Shown: in pieces, positions 1-10,510 of the stretch
Layout: the number at the start of each line of letters is the position of its first letter
Position numbering within the stretch: the first letter of the stretch is position 1
Assembly: GCA_049999765.1 (NCBI GenBank)
Contig: JBNGIQ010008255.1
Coordinates: 1-64,000, forward strand
DNA: 64,000 nt
Origin: Phaeoceros laevis
Lineage: Eukaryota > Anthocerotophyta > Anthocerotopsida > Notothyladales
Direction of reading: 5' to 3'
Program-made: the position numbers and the translations under genes
Notes under the pieces: generated by a model
The model's input: only the letters and a program-made list of their open reading frames with translations
Databases searched by the model: none
Told to the model about the DNA's origin: nothing

Positions 1-129
1 AACTCACTCCAGCGTTCTGCCTCAGGGTCACAGCCAGTTCAGGCGCTTCAGCAAGCGGTCAATGACCTCCCGGTCAATCACCCTGCAGAAGTACGTGATC
101 TCGCTCCGGACGGGCTGAGTGTGAGCTTC

Positions 130-256
130 TGTCATCGTCGGAGCGCTATCAGTTGTTGCGATAAGTAAGGTAGGGGTTGGATGTAGGCTGAGCAGGCCCT
201 CCCAACCCCGTTTTATCCAAAGACAGCTGCACCATTCACCCAGTCATGCTTGTAGG
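130..256 (-). pseudogene. PPR N-terminal (PDF-region) fragment
   Basis: This stretch is clearly similar to 12,958-13,075, the segment of the PPR pseudogene just downstream of its PDF motif. Shared landmarks are GGGGTTGGATGTAGGCTGAG and a block ending CACCCAGTC..GCTTGTAG. Read on the minus strand it gives remnants such as YKHDWV with stops in between, so it is non-coding. It lies directly upstream of the DUF594 exon, possibly inside that gene's intron. I see this as a dispersed PPR relic rather than part of the neighbouring gene. Confidence 0.7.
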
Positions 257-268
257 CATTTTTCGGAC

Positions 269-1090
269 ATGCTCTCCCAGGATGGCAACCGCAAATTGAG
301 ACGGGCTATCCGCACTAGCACTTCCGGAAGTACTTCCGTCGAGAATGCAGTCGTCATCTTGCACATCACCGCCTGGGAGTGCCACAAGTACCAGAAGTAC
401 TTGGGCGTCGCCACACCGAAGCAGCCTGTTCCGGAGGAGGCAACCAGGGCACTGCAGCTCTCAAGGTACGCCCTCTATTTGCTAAACCACAGACCTGAAT
501 TCTTCCCATCCATTTGTGTCCAGGCGGTTTACGAGAAAGCCCGTAGAGATGCATGCGCAACGGGACGAGCCGGTGAAAAGCTCCAAGAGCTGCCACTCAC
601 GGATGCGGAGGACCAGCCAGTTCGGGAATCCGAAGAAGCTCTCGAGGCTCTTGCCATGGCCAGGGACGACTTCTGGTTAGCAGGACAACATGTTGCCCGC
701 ATTTTGAGAGACAGACCACCTGCAGAGAAGTGGGAGGTTTTGGCAGGAGTGTTCACAGACCTCCTCATAACCATTGCTCGTACTTCGGTTCCGAGCGTGC
801 ACATCCAATTGCTGGCTGGTGGAGGTGAGTCCTTTACCAAGATTTGGTTGATGCTCCATCAGTTGGAGTTTCGACTAGCAGACCCGTGCTGTCCGTGCCC
901 TGAGCACGCCCAGCAGGGGGTGTCAGCGGTGGAAAACAGGAGGGAACAAGTCCAAGACAACGGGATGGAATCATTCCAAAGTATCCAGAACGGAATGGAA
1001 CAATGCCAAAACAACCAGGTGAACCTAGCCGAGGATCCGGAAGAAGGAGAGGAAGAACCTTTACTTCACGATGAGGGAGAAGAATGTTGA
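269..1090 (+). CDS. DUF594-domain protein, C-terminal exon (partial)
   Basis: The reading frame gives 273 residues. Residues about 25-50 match the start of the plant DUF594 block (VVILHITAWECHKY, where family members have a V-L-x-W-H-I-A-T-D-type segment). Residues about 65-95 match the R-Y-x-x-Y-L-L-x-x-R-P segment, and about 150-195 match the W-E-V-x-x-x-V-F-x-D-L-L ... GGGE..T..WL segment. DUF594 normally follows a DUF4220 membrane domain in proteins of 600-800 residues, so this is only the C-terminal third. The rest must lie upstream, beyond the window edge or across an intron; a good acceptor (CTCTCCCAG) ends near 281. The tail is acidic (EDPEEGEEEPLL). The molecular function of the family is unknown. 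Confidence 0.6.
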   Translation: MLSQDGNRKLRRAIRTSTSGSTSVENAVVILHITAWECHKYQKYLGVATPKQPVPEEATRALQLSRYALYLLNHRPEFFPSICVQAVYEKARRDACATGRAGEKLQELPLTDAEDQPVRESEEALEALAMARDDFWLAGQHVARILRDRPPAEKWEVLAGVFTDLLITIARTSVPSVHIQLLAGGGESFTKIWLMLHQLEFRLADPCCPCPEHAQQGVSAVENRREQVQDNGMESFQSIQNGMEQCQNNQVNLAEDPEEGEEEPLLHDEGEEC

Positions 1091-2720
1091 CTAGAGTAGC
1101 GTTTCACAGGAGGTCGCAGGGTTTAAAGTGAAGGCAAAAGCAGCAAAACAGACATGTCGAGACCAAGGCTCCAGACCTCTGGAGTTCATTCGCGAGCTCT
1201 AGGTGTTTGTGAAATAGTGCACGGCTGCTCGGGACCTGTCCATCAAGAGAGCTTCAAATGGCCTCTTTTGCAAGGACCGCCAAATGAAAGATGCAGAAAG
1301 TTACCAGAAACAGACATTCAGTATACATACATGATTGTGTTAGATCAGGGACGCATGAGCTGCTAACTTCGAGCACTTGGTTCTTCAAGAATGTAATCAC
1401 TTCATATGGCATACCTGTAGGGATATATCTGGCTCACCCTTGTACAGCAACCCAGGAGGACTCCATGTACTCAGAACAGGCCAATGCTCAGTGGTCCCTG
1501 CACTTACATACATACATATGCCACGGCCACATCCAGATATGTGCTTGCTTGCATAAATTCCAGCTTGCTTCTGTTCTTTCTTTTCAACCTGATTTGTGCA
1601 CTTGACACGACTGCAGTTCTGCCAGATACGAAACCAGAAACAGCCCGCAAGTCCTTATACTCTTCATCGACTTTTGCCTTGATGCCATGTTCGTGTGGTG
1701 CCATTGCCTGAGGATCTGGATCGGTACTCTCGCATGCTCAGTCACACGTTCTTGGAAGCATGAAATTCTGGCTTGCAGCAACTTCAGGTAAGTAAAGGCA
1801 AGCTCGCAGCAACTTGGTCTTCATCCATAGAGGTTCCTCCGCACACGCACCTGAGCTAGGAGCCACTTCCTTCAGGTGCAGCTTATCAGGACCCTTGGTA
1901 TCTTCTCATATGCATGCACCACCAAGTCCACACTTCTTGCATACACATTTGCAGCTATCAGATGATGCACATCACTTGACATGTTGAATCTGCACACTTT
2001 GTCAGACTACCCAGGCAGACAAGTTTGGCTTTACATTAATTCCTCCAATATCTGGCACCAGAATATGTTCTCGTCTTTGGATTTCCGTATGACTTCCAGG
2101 CTCAGTCCAGCAAGCCAAGGCAGTAGCAGGCTCAGGCCCGAAAACAATTTCGATGGGGTAATTAAGGCTTGGCAACAACACCCTCGGGAGTGTGATGCCC
2201 CTGCACAGACCCTGCCTCCTCCAAACACATCTTCATTTTGAGCCTGGCATCACCGCTCCAGAGGCTGGACCTTCACACACCGTTGCACCTGGCACATGTA
2301 TGCAGAAATATCTGTTTCCTATGTTGCGCTTGCCATAGTAGGCCGGACAAAGAAAACGCGTCTGTGATCGATACTAAAAGGGTTTTAGGAAAACTGCATG
2401 CGCGCCACTTGTCAGGGTGAATGTTCGCCTAGGAATTTACAATTCACATGCGTGGGGTCCTGTCCTCACTTGCTGCCACTTGGCAATCTGTGAGACTACT
2501 AGGCAAAGTCTCTTTGCATCAAGCGCTCAAGCCGGAGATGCTGCCGGCCAGCTTCCGGACTGTCGTGGCTGCTAGATTCCTGAAGCTTGCTGTGTCCGAC
2601 GGCTTTGAATCCACGGGCGGAAGATGAGCTCCGCTGTAGCAAACCGCGTCGGCGTCGCCAGGGGAGGGCGCACAGAGTTTGAGGGCACAAAGGTGAAGTT
2701 CCGGCGTGCTCTGCGGAAGT
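1091..2720. other. Intergenic, no gene seen
   Basis: Only short unconvincing frames on both strands. No conserved protein motif or RNA structure was recognised. The last 200 bp should hold the promoter and 5' leader of the receptor kinase. Confidence 0.6.
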
Positions 2721-5522
2721 ATGTGTGCAATGAAGACCGCCCTGCTTCTGCTGCTGAGCGTGGCCGCGGCAGTGCTTTATGGCATCGAGGTTGAGGCGGT
2801 GAACGCCCTGGCCAGCGGCAACATGCTTAGGGTGTACGATTATCTGTACGAGGGTTCGTATATGCTGGTAATGCAGGAGGACTGCAATCTGGTGGTTTAC
2901 GCGGGTGTCACCGATCCCAACGATCCAACCTGGTCCAATGCAATCTGGTCCAGCGGTAGTGCAGGGCAAGGCGCAAATTGCGTGGCGAAGATGCAGGAAG
3001 ACGCCAACTTTGTGGTATATGACGCACCCGAGGGTGGTACGCCCGTCTGGTGGGCTAACCACATGAGCTACGACCCAGGCGCTTACTATGTGATTCTGCA
3101 GGACGATGGCACGCTCAGCATTCGACAGATTGGGACCGACCAGGTAGTCTGGGGCAGCAGCAACAGTCCTCGCGCCTTGGCACCATCGCCAGCGCAGTCT
3201 CCGCTTACTCTGGCTCCAAACAGCGCGCTGAGGCCCCAGACCGTGACTGGAGTAGAGTACATGCTGGCGGGGTACGTGCTCCTTGCTGGGTCTTCGCTGC
3301 AGAACGGCGACTACAGCCTCACCCTGGGTCTGGACTGCAACTTGCGGAGTAAGGACCGCCGCGGAAGGGTTCTGTGGGAGACCGGTACAGAGGGTTTGGG
3401 ATCTGGATGTGAGCTGCGTTTGCAGGAGGACGGGGTCCTCCAAATCTCGGACGGAAATGGGGTTCTCGTCTGGGGGAGTAACTTCACCGGGAATGCCTCC
3501 ACCGATGCGTTCTACGTGCTCTTTCTGGATGGGAAGACTGGTATTGTGAAGGTTTTCGAGGATCATCAGCTGGAGAGAGCAGTATGGACCAGCCCTGTCA
3601 GTTATGCCAGTGGGAAGCGGCACTCTAGCGTTGTGGGGCTGGTGCTTGGCATAATCGGTGGGCTTGTTGGTGCGGGTATTGTGATAGCGGGGGTCTTATT
3701 CGCCTTGACACAATATGGTAATCTTCTTCGGTCCCCTTGCTTGCGGTTCACAGATCCGCCAAGAGCAGCAAAAGTTTGATCTGTTGGTGCCTTTCTGTGG
3801 CAGGTTACTTTGACAGGTCTGAAAAGGAGCTCCAACAGCGGTTGCAGAGTGGTGCTGGAAGATCTCGGGCCATGTCATTTGCCCAGATTAGGAAAGCGAC
3901 CAAAAATTTCGAAAAGAAGATTGGAGAAGGTGGATTCGGCCCCGTTTACTACGGCAAGTTGCCAGATGGGCAGGAAGTTGCTGTCAAGGTTCTGTCAGCA
4001 ACGTCTAGTCAAGGCAAGCAGGAGTTTTTCAACGAGGTACTCCTTTTACATCTCGGACCCAATAATCTAGAAGGAGCATTTTGACTGACGGGCTGGGCTG
4101 GAGCCGTTCCGATTCCTGAAGTAGCATACGGTTTTGCAGATTGAGCTGCTCACAATGGTGCATCACAAGTATCTGGTGTCGCTGGTTGGGTATTGCATTG
4201 CATGGAAGGAAAAGTATCTGGTATATCAATATCTCAGCGGCTCAGACCTACGAGAAAGACTACATGGTAACCATTTGAACACAGTTGTACCTTTCTGTCA
4301 TGTCAGGTTAGTTGGAATCACGCTCTCAGGTTCAGGTACTGGTGTGTGTGATCAAACTTGCAGGAGAGAGTGCTGAAAGAACACCCTTGAGCTGGAGGGA
4401 AAGGACAACCGTTATAATGCAGGTTGCAGAAGGTGCAGCCTTAAGTTGAAGCTAATCTTTTGAGTTGGTTGTCCTGTTTCAAGAAGACCAGCAGCACATC
4501 CAGCTGCTGTTCTTGATTCTTTCAGGTGTTAATTGAAGTATCATATCTTGTACTTTTTGTAGGACTGGAATACCTGCATAACGGATGTCGCATTATCCAT
4601 CGAGACGTGAAAAGCAACAACATCCTGCTTACAGAAAAGATGGTCGCTAAAGTTGCTGATTTTGGATTGTCAAAGCTCGTTGCCACAGATGAGGATGGCG
4701 CCACTCACATCACAACAGCTGTAAAGGGGACTACCGGTTACCTTGATCCAGAGTAAGTGCTCATGCCTTCCATGCTTTCATATCTTCTGCTGCTGTCTGC
4801 AGAGCGAGGAAATGTCAGCAAGTTTCCAAGGCATGCATGCATCCAAATTGTGGACTCTTGCTAGTATTCTCAAGTGCTTTGTGTTCAATTGGTGCCTGCA
4901 GGTACTATGTCACCCACAAACTAACCGAGAAGAGTGATGTGTATGCTTTTGGAGTATTGATGATGGAGATCATAACAGGGAGGGACCTTATAGACAAGCA
5001 AGATCAGCAATTTATAGTGCACGTCGTAAGATTATCATCTTGTCAAATGTTAATTTTGCGCAAAGATCGGGACTGCTTTGTGGCAGCTAGCGTTATTGGT
5101 CTGGCCACATAGTCGCTGATATTACTGGCCTGTTTGTGTGTTAGGTGCGGAGAGCTTGGAAATCGAAAGTACTGGAGGAACTGGTTGACCCACATCTGGC
5201 TGGGGCGTATGATAGCACGGAATTTTCCGACCTTGTGAAACTTTCTCTATGGTGCGTGAAGCAAAGCATGATGAATAGGCCATCTATGGCTGAGGTGGTG
5301 CAGGAGCTGAGGTCGTTGATGGTAGTTGAGGGTCCGCACATAGACGATGAATCTGTAGTAGCATTGCCATATGGCATCGATTTTCCGAGTTCGTATACCC
5401 TGGACATGATGGGCTCAGGCTTCATTGGCAACACGGTTTGTTCTTCTGGTAGTGATTCAACAAGGACGCTTTTACAAAAGGGAGAGGAGGCAGTGAATGA
5501 GGCTTCTACTGGAAGGAGCTGA
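2721..5522 (+). CDS. Bulb-type (G-type) lectin receptor-like Ser/Thr kinase
   Basis: Seven exons give a clean 709-residue protein: 2721-3717, 3804-4036, 4140-4266, 4364-4444, 4563-4752, 4902-5025, 5145-5522. A signal peptide (residues 1-27) precedes two bulb-lectin domains; the mannose-lectin signature QxDxNxVxY appears as [10 protein letters not shown] (51-60) and [10 protein letters not shown] (91-100), with a degenerate second domain at about 175-290. A transmembrane helix spans about 304-328. The kinase domain has GEGGFG (373-378), the ATP lysine in VAVKV (394), HRDVKSNN (catalytic Asp 494), DFG (512) and a [10 protein letters not shown] activation segment, so it should be active. The kinase resembles the LRR-RLK subgroup with a GLEYLH..C signature. 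The S-locus glycoprotein and PAN modules usual in angiosperm G-type RLKs are absent. The exon 4 donor (GTTGAAG at 4445) is weak; GTGCAG at 4435 would also keep frame. The start could be the ATG at 2730. Confidence 0.9.
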
Positions 5523-5748
5523 GTTTTATGTGCTCCAACATTATCTTGCAAGCTCAGGTTGCATGCCATAGCAGTTAGGCAACGGGGGCTCCCTTGAGTA
5601 CACAGACTGTGTGGTGGATCTCGCAGGAGTTCCAAAATCACGCACCTTCTTAAACAAACTTGTATGTTACTGATTAGTTAATATTTAAGACTGGATTTCT
5701 CGGTACGTACTACGTAGCTAGCATCTTCAGATGCATCCGCTGGGTAGC

Positions 5749-5756
5749 TATATATG
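5749..5756 (+). promoter_or_regulatory. Probable TATA box of F-box gene 1
   Basis: TATATATG lies in a block conserved with the promoter of the second F-box gene. It sits 16 bp before the first in-frame ATG (5765), too close for that ATG to be translated. This favours an ATG at 5816 or 5831. Confidence 0.5.
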
Positions 5757-5830
5757 ACCATGACATGCTGTCCACTGCACAATACTTATGCACGCATATT
5801 ATACTACTGCTGCGCATGCCATGGATATGT

Positions 5831-7045
5831 ATGGCCAGCAAGTTGGACCGGACATTTATCGTGGACTGGACATTTATCCGTGCATGCCTAGAGAGAACAG
5901 GCGATTGGAGGACACCCACAGGGCCCGCTTGCAACGTGAACGTGGCTCAAAGTGTCGGCGTATGGGAGCACTTGCCGGAGGAGTTGGTGGAAAGCCTTCT
6001 GTTGCTGCTGCCGTTGGAGAGCCAAGTGCGCTTCCGGTCGGTGAGCAAACAGTGGTCGGCCCTGCTCTCCTCACCGAGTTTCCTGAGGAAGAGTGCTGCC
6101 CTCCGACCGCTTCCACTATGCTGCACCAATTTGAGTTTGTCAGACCGGCACTATTCGATTGGTGACGGTGAGGGTGGCCCCAGATTCTTTCTGGATTTGT
6201 CACACTTGCCGCCACCATTTGGAAGGGCGGAGACTGCAACTGTGGTGCTGGTACAAGACGGTTTGATTTTGTTGGGCAAACGGACCAGGTACTGCATTTA
6301 CGATATCAATGCCAATTATTGCGTCGCGAATCCGCTCGACACCAAAGCGTGGTGGGTGCTGCCTCCCTTCTGCAGCTCAAAGCTGGGTTCAGTCGCCGGT
6401 GAGAAGATGGAAGTGGCACCGGATTGCAGCAGCTTCCAAGTCTTCCTTCAGGTGCGGCCGGCGGACGAATGGACATCAGATGTTGAGTTGGTCGTGTATT
6501 CCTCCATCACGGACTGTTGGGAACCAACGCATCTCGCGTGGCAAGGAGCTCGTGCCAGCTGGTTAGTCACCAAAGGTATCCTCTACCTACAGGACCCCAT
6601 CGAGGACACCTTGCGCTTGGTTAGCATTGAGAATGGCAGCATTTTAAAAGTTGCTCCCTTAGGAATTCCGAGAGGCCTCCCTTCGTGGAAGTTCCTCTTG
6701 GGCCACAAGGGAGATGCTTACGTAGCAAAGGAGGCATGTATTTGGAAGTTGGACGGAACGACGTGGGTGTTGATAGCTGAGGTGCCCGCATCTCTGCTAA
6801 CCCTCGCTAATCAAGCGAAAGGATACGATTGGAGAGGCATGTTCAGGTACAGTAGCCGAGAAGGCGATCACATTTGCTTATGCTGCTTCTACGGCCAAAG
6901 CTGGCAGATTATTGCCTTTCATATCCCCACCGCTACTTGGCGGGCTTCTGAGATATCTGGCTGGGAGTCTGATCGGATTCGCGGTTTGCAACTTCACACG
7001 CGCTTTCGAACGATCCCCATGAATGCGCCATGCTCAAGATCGTGA
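5831..7045 (+). CDS. F-box protein (copy 1)
   Basis: A single-exon gene of about 404 residues from the ATG at 5831; the frame is open from 5765. The F-box is at about residues 44-88 (VWEHLPEEL ... VRFRSVSKQW..LLSSPSFL), which would bind SKP1 and place the protein in an SCF ubiquitin ligase. The remaining 300 residues have a kelch/FBA-like pattern of short W-containing beta strands (for example LIVYSSITD-type, TTWVLIAE, ATWRASE) and should be the substrate-binding part. The closest relative is the gene at 23,907. The N-terminus differs in frame from that paralogue before the shared F-x-V-N-V segment: ATGGATAT is conserved in both but out of frame here. A small indel therefore probably altered the first 20-40 residues. 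Confidence 0.85.
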   Translation: MASKLDRTFIVDWTFIRACLERTGDWRTPTGPACNVNVAQSVGVWEHLPEELVESLLLLLPLESQVRFRSVSKQWSALLSSPSFLRKSAALRPLPLCCTNLSLSDRHYSIGDGEGGPRFFLDLSHLPPPFGRAETATVVLVQDGLILLGKRTRYCIYDINANYCVANPLDTKAWWVLPPFCSSKLGSVAGEKMEVAPDCSSFQVFLQVRPADEWTSDVELVVYSSITDCWEPTHLAWQGARASWLVTKGILYLQDPIEDTLRLVSIENGSILKVAPLGIPRGLPSWKFLLGHKGDAYVAKEACIWKLDGTTWVLIAEVPASLLTLANQAKGYDWRGMFRYSSREGDHICLCCFYGQSWQIIAFHIPTATWRASEISGWESDRIRGLQLHTRFRTIPMNAPCSRS

Positions 7046-7288
7046 TGCGGAGATGAGGAGATCTGGAGCTATCCTTTATATGATCTACTCCAAGCTACCA
7101 TGCACTGCCATAGATATATATATATGGTAGCGCCAGAGGCCGACAGCAACGTCAACGCAGAAGGCTGCCTTCAGGGTTAACTGTGGTGCTCTTCGCATCC
7201 CCGGGCTTAGGGTTTTGGCAAAGTTCGAATTGCATTGGCAGTAGAGTAATGTAGCACTCGATAGGTCTAGTTACTTTCTATGGCTCAA

Positions 7289-7470
7289 GGTTATGCTTTT
7301 GAACCTAGCCAAATTTGTAGCCATGTAGAACTTGTGTCCTCCCTTATAGTAGGTCCAATTGCTATTGGTACTCTCTTTTGGTTATGCTTTTGAACCTAGC
7401 CAAATTTGTAGCAATGTAGCACTTGTGTCCTCCCTTTAATAGGTCCAATTGCTATTGGTACTTTCTTTTG
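7289..7470. repeat. Tandem duplication, 2 x 91 bp
   Basis: Two copies of a 91-bp unit beginning GGTTATGCTTTTGAACCTAG differ at a handful of positions. They lie in the 3' flank of F-box gene 1. The second F-box locus has a single, diverged copy. Confidence 0.85.
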
Positions 7471-7760
7471 AAGAATACTCTATCATCAACATCTTCATTT
7501 TGTGCACCACATTGTCTCAATTCAATTGTCCAAATGTGCGTGGAAACCTTGATATATGGAGTTTACCAATATCCTCAACAGCACAAATGGTGCTTCATAG
7601 CCATTCCATCTGGCATACATTATGGCAAGCAATTTTTCTGCTCCAAGTAGCATTATGGTAAGCTCGGCCACATTTGGGAAAGGAGAGTGGTATGACCATC
7701 AAAGTATCCCGTCTATTATTAGGTGGGGGCTGAACCGGGCGCGTTTTTGGGTAGACCATT

Positions 7761-7823
7761 TCTTGCGCATGTGTGCATATCTCTTGCGCGTGTATGCATA
7801 TCTCTTGCGCATGTATGCATATC
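7761..7823. repeat. Minisatellite, 3 x 21 bp
   Basis: Three adjacent copies of TCTTGCGCATGTATGCATATC with one or two substitutions, followed by the partial copy TCTTCGC. Confidence 0.9.
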
Positions 7824-9786
7824 TCTTCGCCGGTCGACAAACGTGACGGGGTGTTCAATTCCCATGTGGAGTTGGCTAAACACCATAATCATCCTACTAC
7901 TACTGTAAATGTGTAAATTGTCTCGTGACTCGTCTATATGTCTATATTAGGTGGGCCGCGGCGCCTAAGCAACACCAAGTTTCACACCCCGTTGCTCGCG
8001 GCCGTTCCTCGGGGGCTGTGCCTGGGTACTGCACTGCACACTGCACTGCACTGCCCNNNNNNNNNNNNNNNNNNNNNNNNNNNNNNNNNNNNNNNNNNNN
8101 NNNNNNNNNNNNNNNNNNNNNNNNNNNNNNNNNNNNNNNNNNNNNNNNNNNNNNNNGGGCTCCCTTTCCCGTCAACGAACAGCGCCCGTCTGACGCCTGG
8201 CGTCCTTGCTAATCGCTGTTGCAGTAGCATTTTAATCAGTTCTGCAAAACAAAAGAAAAAAGACAGCACTATGGCATGCCCAGTGGATGACAGAAGTACA
8301 GAAGAGATATATATTTATCCTTACGGTTCCACACCTGTCGCTGCTCCCGTTGTGCTGGTGATGTTTGATTACATGCACAGGTGCAAGTCGGACAAGGAAT
8401 GATGGTATCGTTATAGAATGCGGAGTAGGAGACACAGCAAGAGGGTGCCCTCTGCAATTGCCAATCTAACTATGATATGGAACACCAGGCACCAGGTCAA
8501 CAATTTGCGGATAGGGCTTGCCAGAGTGTGTAGTCCTCCAGCAGTCCCCCTGCATTGTGGTCTGGGCACCTATCATCGCTCAAATGACTTGCTTCTTTGC
8601 CCAGTGCCATCCCAGAGGTGACTCTAGGAGGCTGTACATCTGAGTATGGTATATGGGTGCTCAAGGCCTGCCAGGGAGCCGCGAGTAGACAACGGTGAGA
8701 CGAGGATCTTCTCGGGGAGCCTGCCTCTGTCTGCCTGCCTTGACAGTCCACTGCAAGGAGGGAGAAGAAAGAGCGCTCACTCACCACATAACCGTCAGGA
8801 GTCCTCTCCGAACAGAGCGAGTATATGTAAAAATCGTAGAGCATCCCTTACTCTGCTCCAGATGTTCACACTCCACGACCGGTCTATGACACGACAGTAC
8901 ACCAGCTCCTGCAGCTAAACAATCGAATAGCTGGTAATTCAGAGGCAGCTCCATGCCTGCTACGACCAGGAGGTGGCAGGCCGGCCCTAACCTGCAGCCG
9001 AAGCATGCTGCAGTCCAGGCTCCCTCAAAGGTCCGTCCACAGTAGCACCTCTGCCTCACTTTTCATTAGCCATGCTTGGAGGCTCCTCCAGACCAGCCGC
9101 TCGTGTGGCTTCGGCAAGCCGCCATGATCCACTGCCAGGCGCAGCCGCTGCCGTGGTCCAGCGCCAGCTCCGGGGGCCATTCCCATAGTCGCGCTAAAGC
9201 TCAAAATCTGGCGGGCCAGATAAGGCCTTCACCTGACTCTTGAAGCCGTTCCAAACTTCCAGCCCCACCCCCCATCATACCAGGCCACGCCATGCCTCCC
9301 GCTGCTTTGGCCTTAGGGCCTTACCATTGAAGCGGGCAGAAAGGCTCTGCCAACTGGGACCGCCACAGGTATTGGAGTCTTCAAATTCGCGATTTCGCAC
9401 CTGCAAATAAACACATTTCCACAAATGCCAGCAAGCAGGCATAAGATTCACCTCATGCTAAGTGCTGCGAGCCAGCACCCCGCTGGCGTCATGCCCTGGA
9501 GCAGTCATGCCCCAAGCCGCCACAGCACAAAACAGCAGCCTCGTCCGCTCCCATGCCCTTGCCACAGTACGAAGCCCTCGAGGAGTTTTTGGAAAGTCAC
9601 ACCATCAGCCATTTTGGAGAGCTACCCTGGTGTGAAACCACTGCCTGGTGCGTGAGCAACAACACGCAGGTGGTGGACCTGTTTCAGTTGGAAATTTTCC
9701 TCTCCCTCAATGTCGACCCTTACAGCTGCAGGGAGGTGTGCCACCGGGAGTGTTCAAGAGACCAAGTGCCCAGTCTTACGTCACCT
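7824..9786. other. Intergenic, no gene recognised
   Basis: Contains a 100-N gap. No frame on either strand resembles a known family. The minus strand of 9,080-9,400 has short plausible coding-like stretches broken by stops, which I could not place. Confidence 0.5.
8057..8156. other. Assembly gap (100 N)
   Basis: Exactly 100 N. Unlike the other two gaps, its flanks share no duplicated sequence, so this looks like a true gap of unknown length. Confidence 0.95.
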
Positions 9787-10112
9787 TCAAGCAGTCCTCT
9801 TTCTACAATCCCTGAATGCAGTTGCCTGCCCTGCTGTAGCACCAGCACTTGTAGAAGCTTTGAGGAGGCAAACATGGGTAACCTTGCCTGCTAAAATCAC
9901 GCCTTCCTTCTTCATAATTGCATACAATGCGAGCGCCTGGGGACCGAGCCCGTGCTCAGCATACCCATTATGCCATTCCAAGTTACCGCAATCCTTGTGG
10001 ACAGACTGTCAAACACTTTGCGTGCATCTTCCGACTGGCCACATTTTCGCATATATGTCCACAAGGCAGGTGCAGACAAAAGAGTTGGGCTTAATGCTAC
10101 TCTCCGACACAT
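9787..10112 (-). pseudogene. PPR gene fragment
   Basis: In two minus-strand frames the region encodes one PLS stretch: Y-x-R-K-C-G-Q-S-E-D-A-R-K-V-F-D-S-L, then VTWNGIMG, then YAEHGLGPQALALY and ILAGKVTHVCLLKA. These are S, P and L motif pieces like those of the pseudogene just upstream in transcription order. A frame break lies near 9,975. It is too short to act and is probably a detached relic of the adjacent locus. Confidence 0.8.
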
Positions 10113-10360
10113 GTTATACTATAACGCCGCTTGCATCGGCGTTTTGACACGAATTTCCTTTCATCCTAAAAGGTACCCCTGGCCTCATTCACTATGTTCT
10201 TCAAATGTGCCCGGGTATCCACTGGGAAATGCCCCTGTTCTCACTTTCAATCAGCTCCCTTTCCTTTCCGTGTGGGAGGAGACACGTTATTCTGGTCATG
10301 TGTTCTGATACGTGGTGGATCACTGTCATCAGCGATCCCTGTCCCTGTCTCCGTTTGACA

Positions 10361-10476
10361 GGGATAGAGTTACGCACGCACATTCACCCCAAGAGAAAGA
10401 CAATAATCTCAATGTGACGGGAATAGAGTTAAGCAAGCACATTCACACCCAAGAGAAAGAACACGATCTCTCGCAT
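10361..10476. repeat. Tandem repeat, 2 x about 58 bp
   Basis: Two diverged copies of a unit beginning GGGATAGAGTTACGC, with CACATTCAC..CCAAGAGAAAGA inside. They lie just beyond the 3' end of the PPR pseudogene. Confidence 0.75.
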
Positions 10477-10510
10477 TCACACCTGAGCACTGGCTAGATC
10501 TTCAGTATTC

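Larger units (their letters stand above)
5677..7615 (+). repeat. Segmental duplicate, copy 1 (F-box block)
   Basis: The F-box gene together with its proximal promoter and about 550 bp of 3' flank is homologous to 23,738-25,650. Matching landmarks outside the coding region include GACTGGATTTCT / GGCTGGATTTGA, TAGCTATATAT, TGCACTGCCA and CAGCCATTCCATC. Copy 1 has an extra tandem duplication in its 3' flank. Confidence 0.75.

Noticed and set aside
2499-3623. 374-codon minus-strand frame opposite the lectin exon
   Set aside because: It is the mirror of a GC-biased exon with clear lectin motifs on the plus strand and shows no domain.
7740-7830. CRISPR-like array of 21-bp repeats
   Set aside because: Units are directly adjacent with no spacers, in a plant nuclear context; it is a minisatellite.
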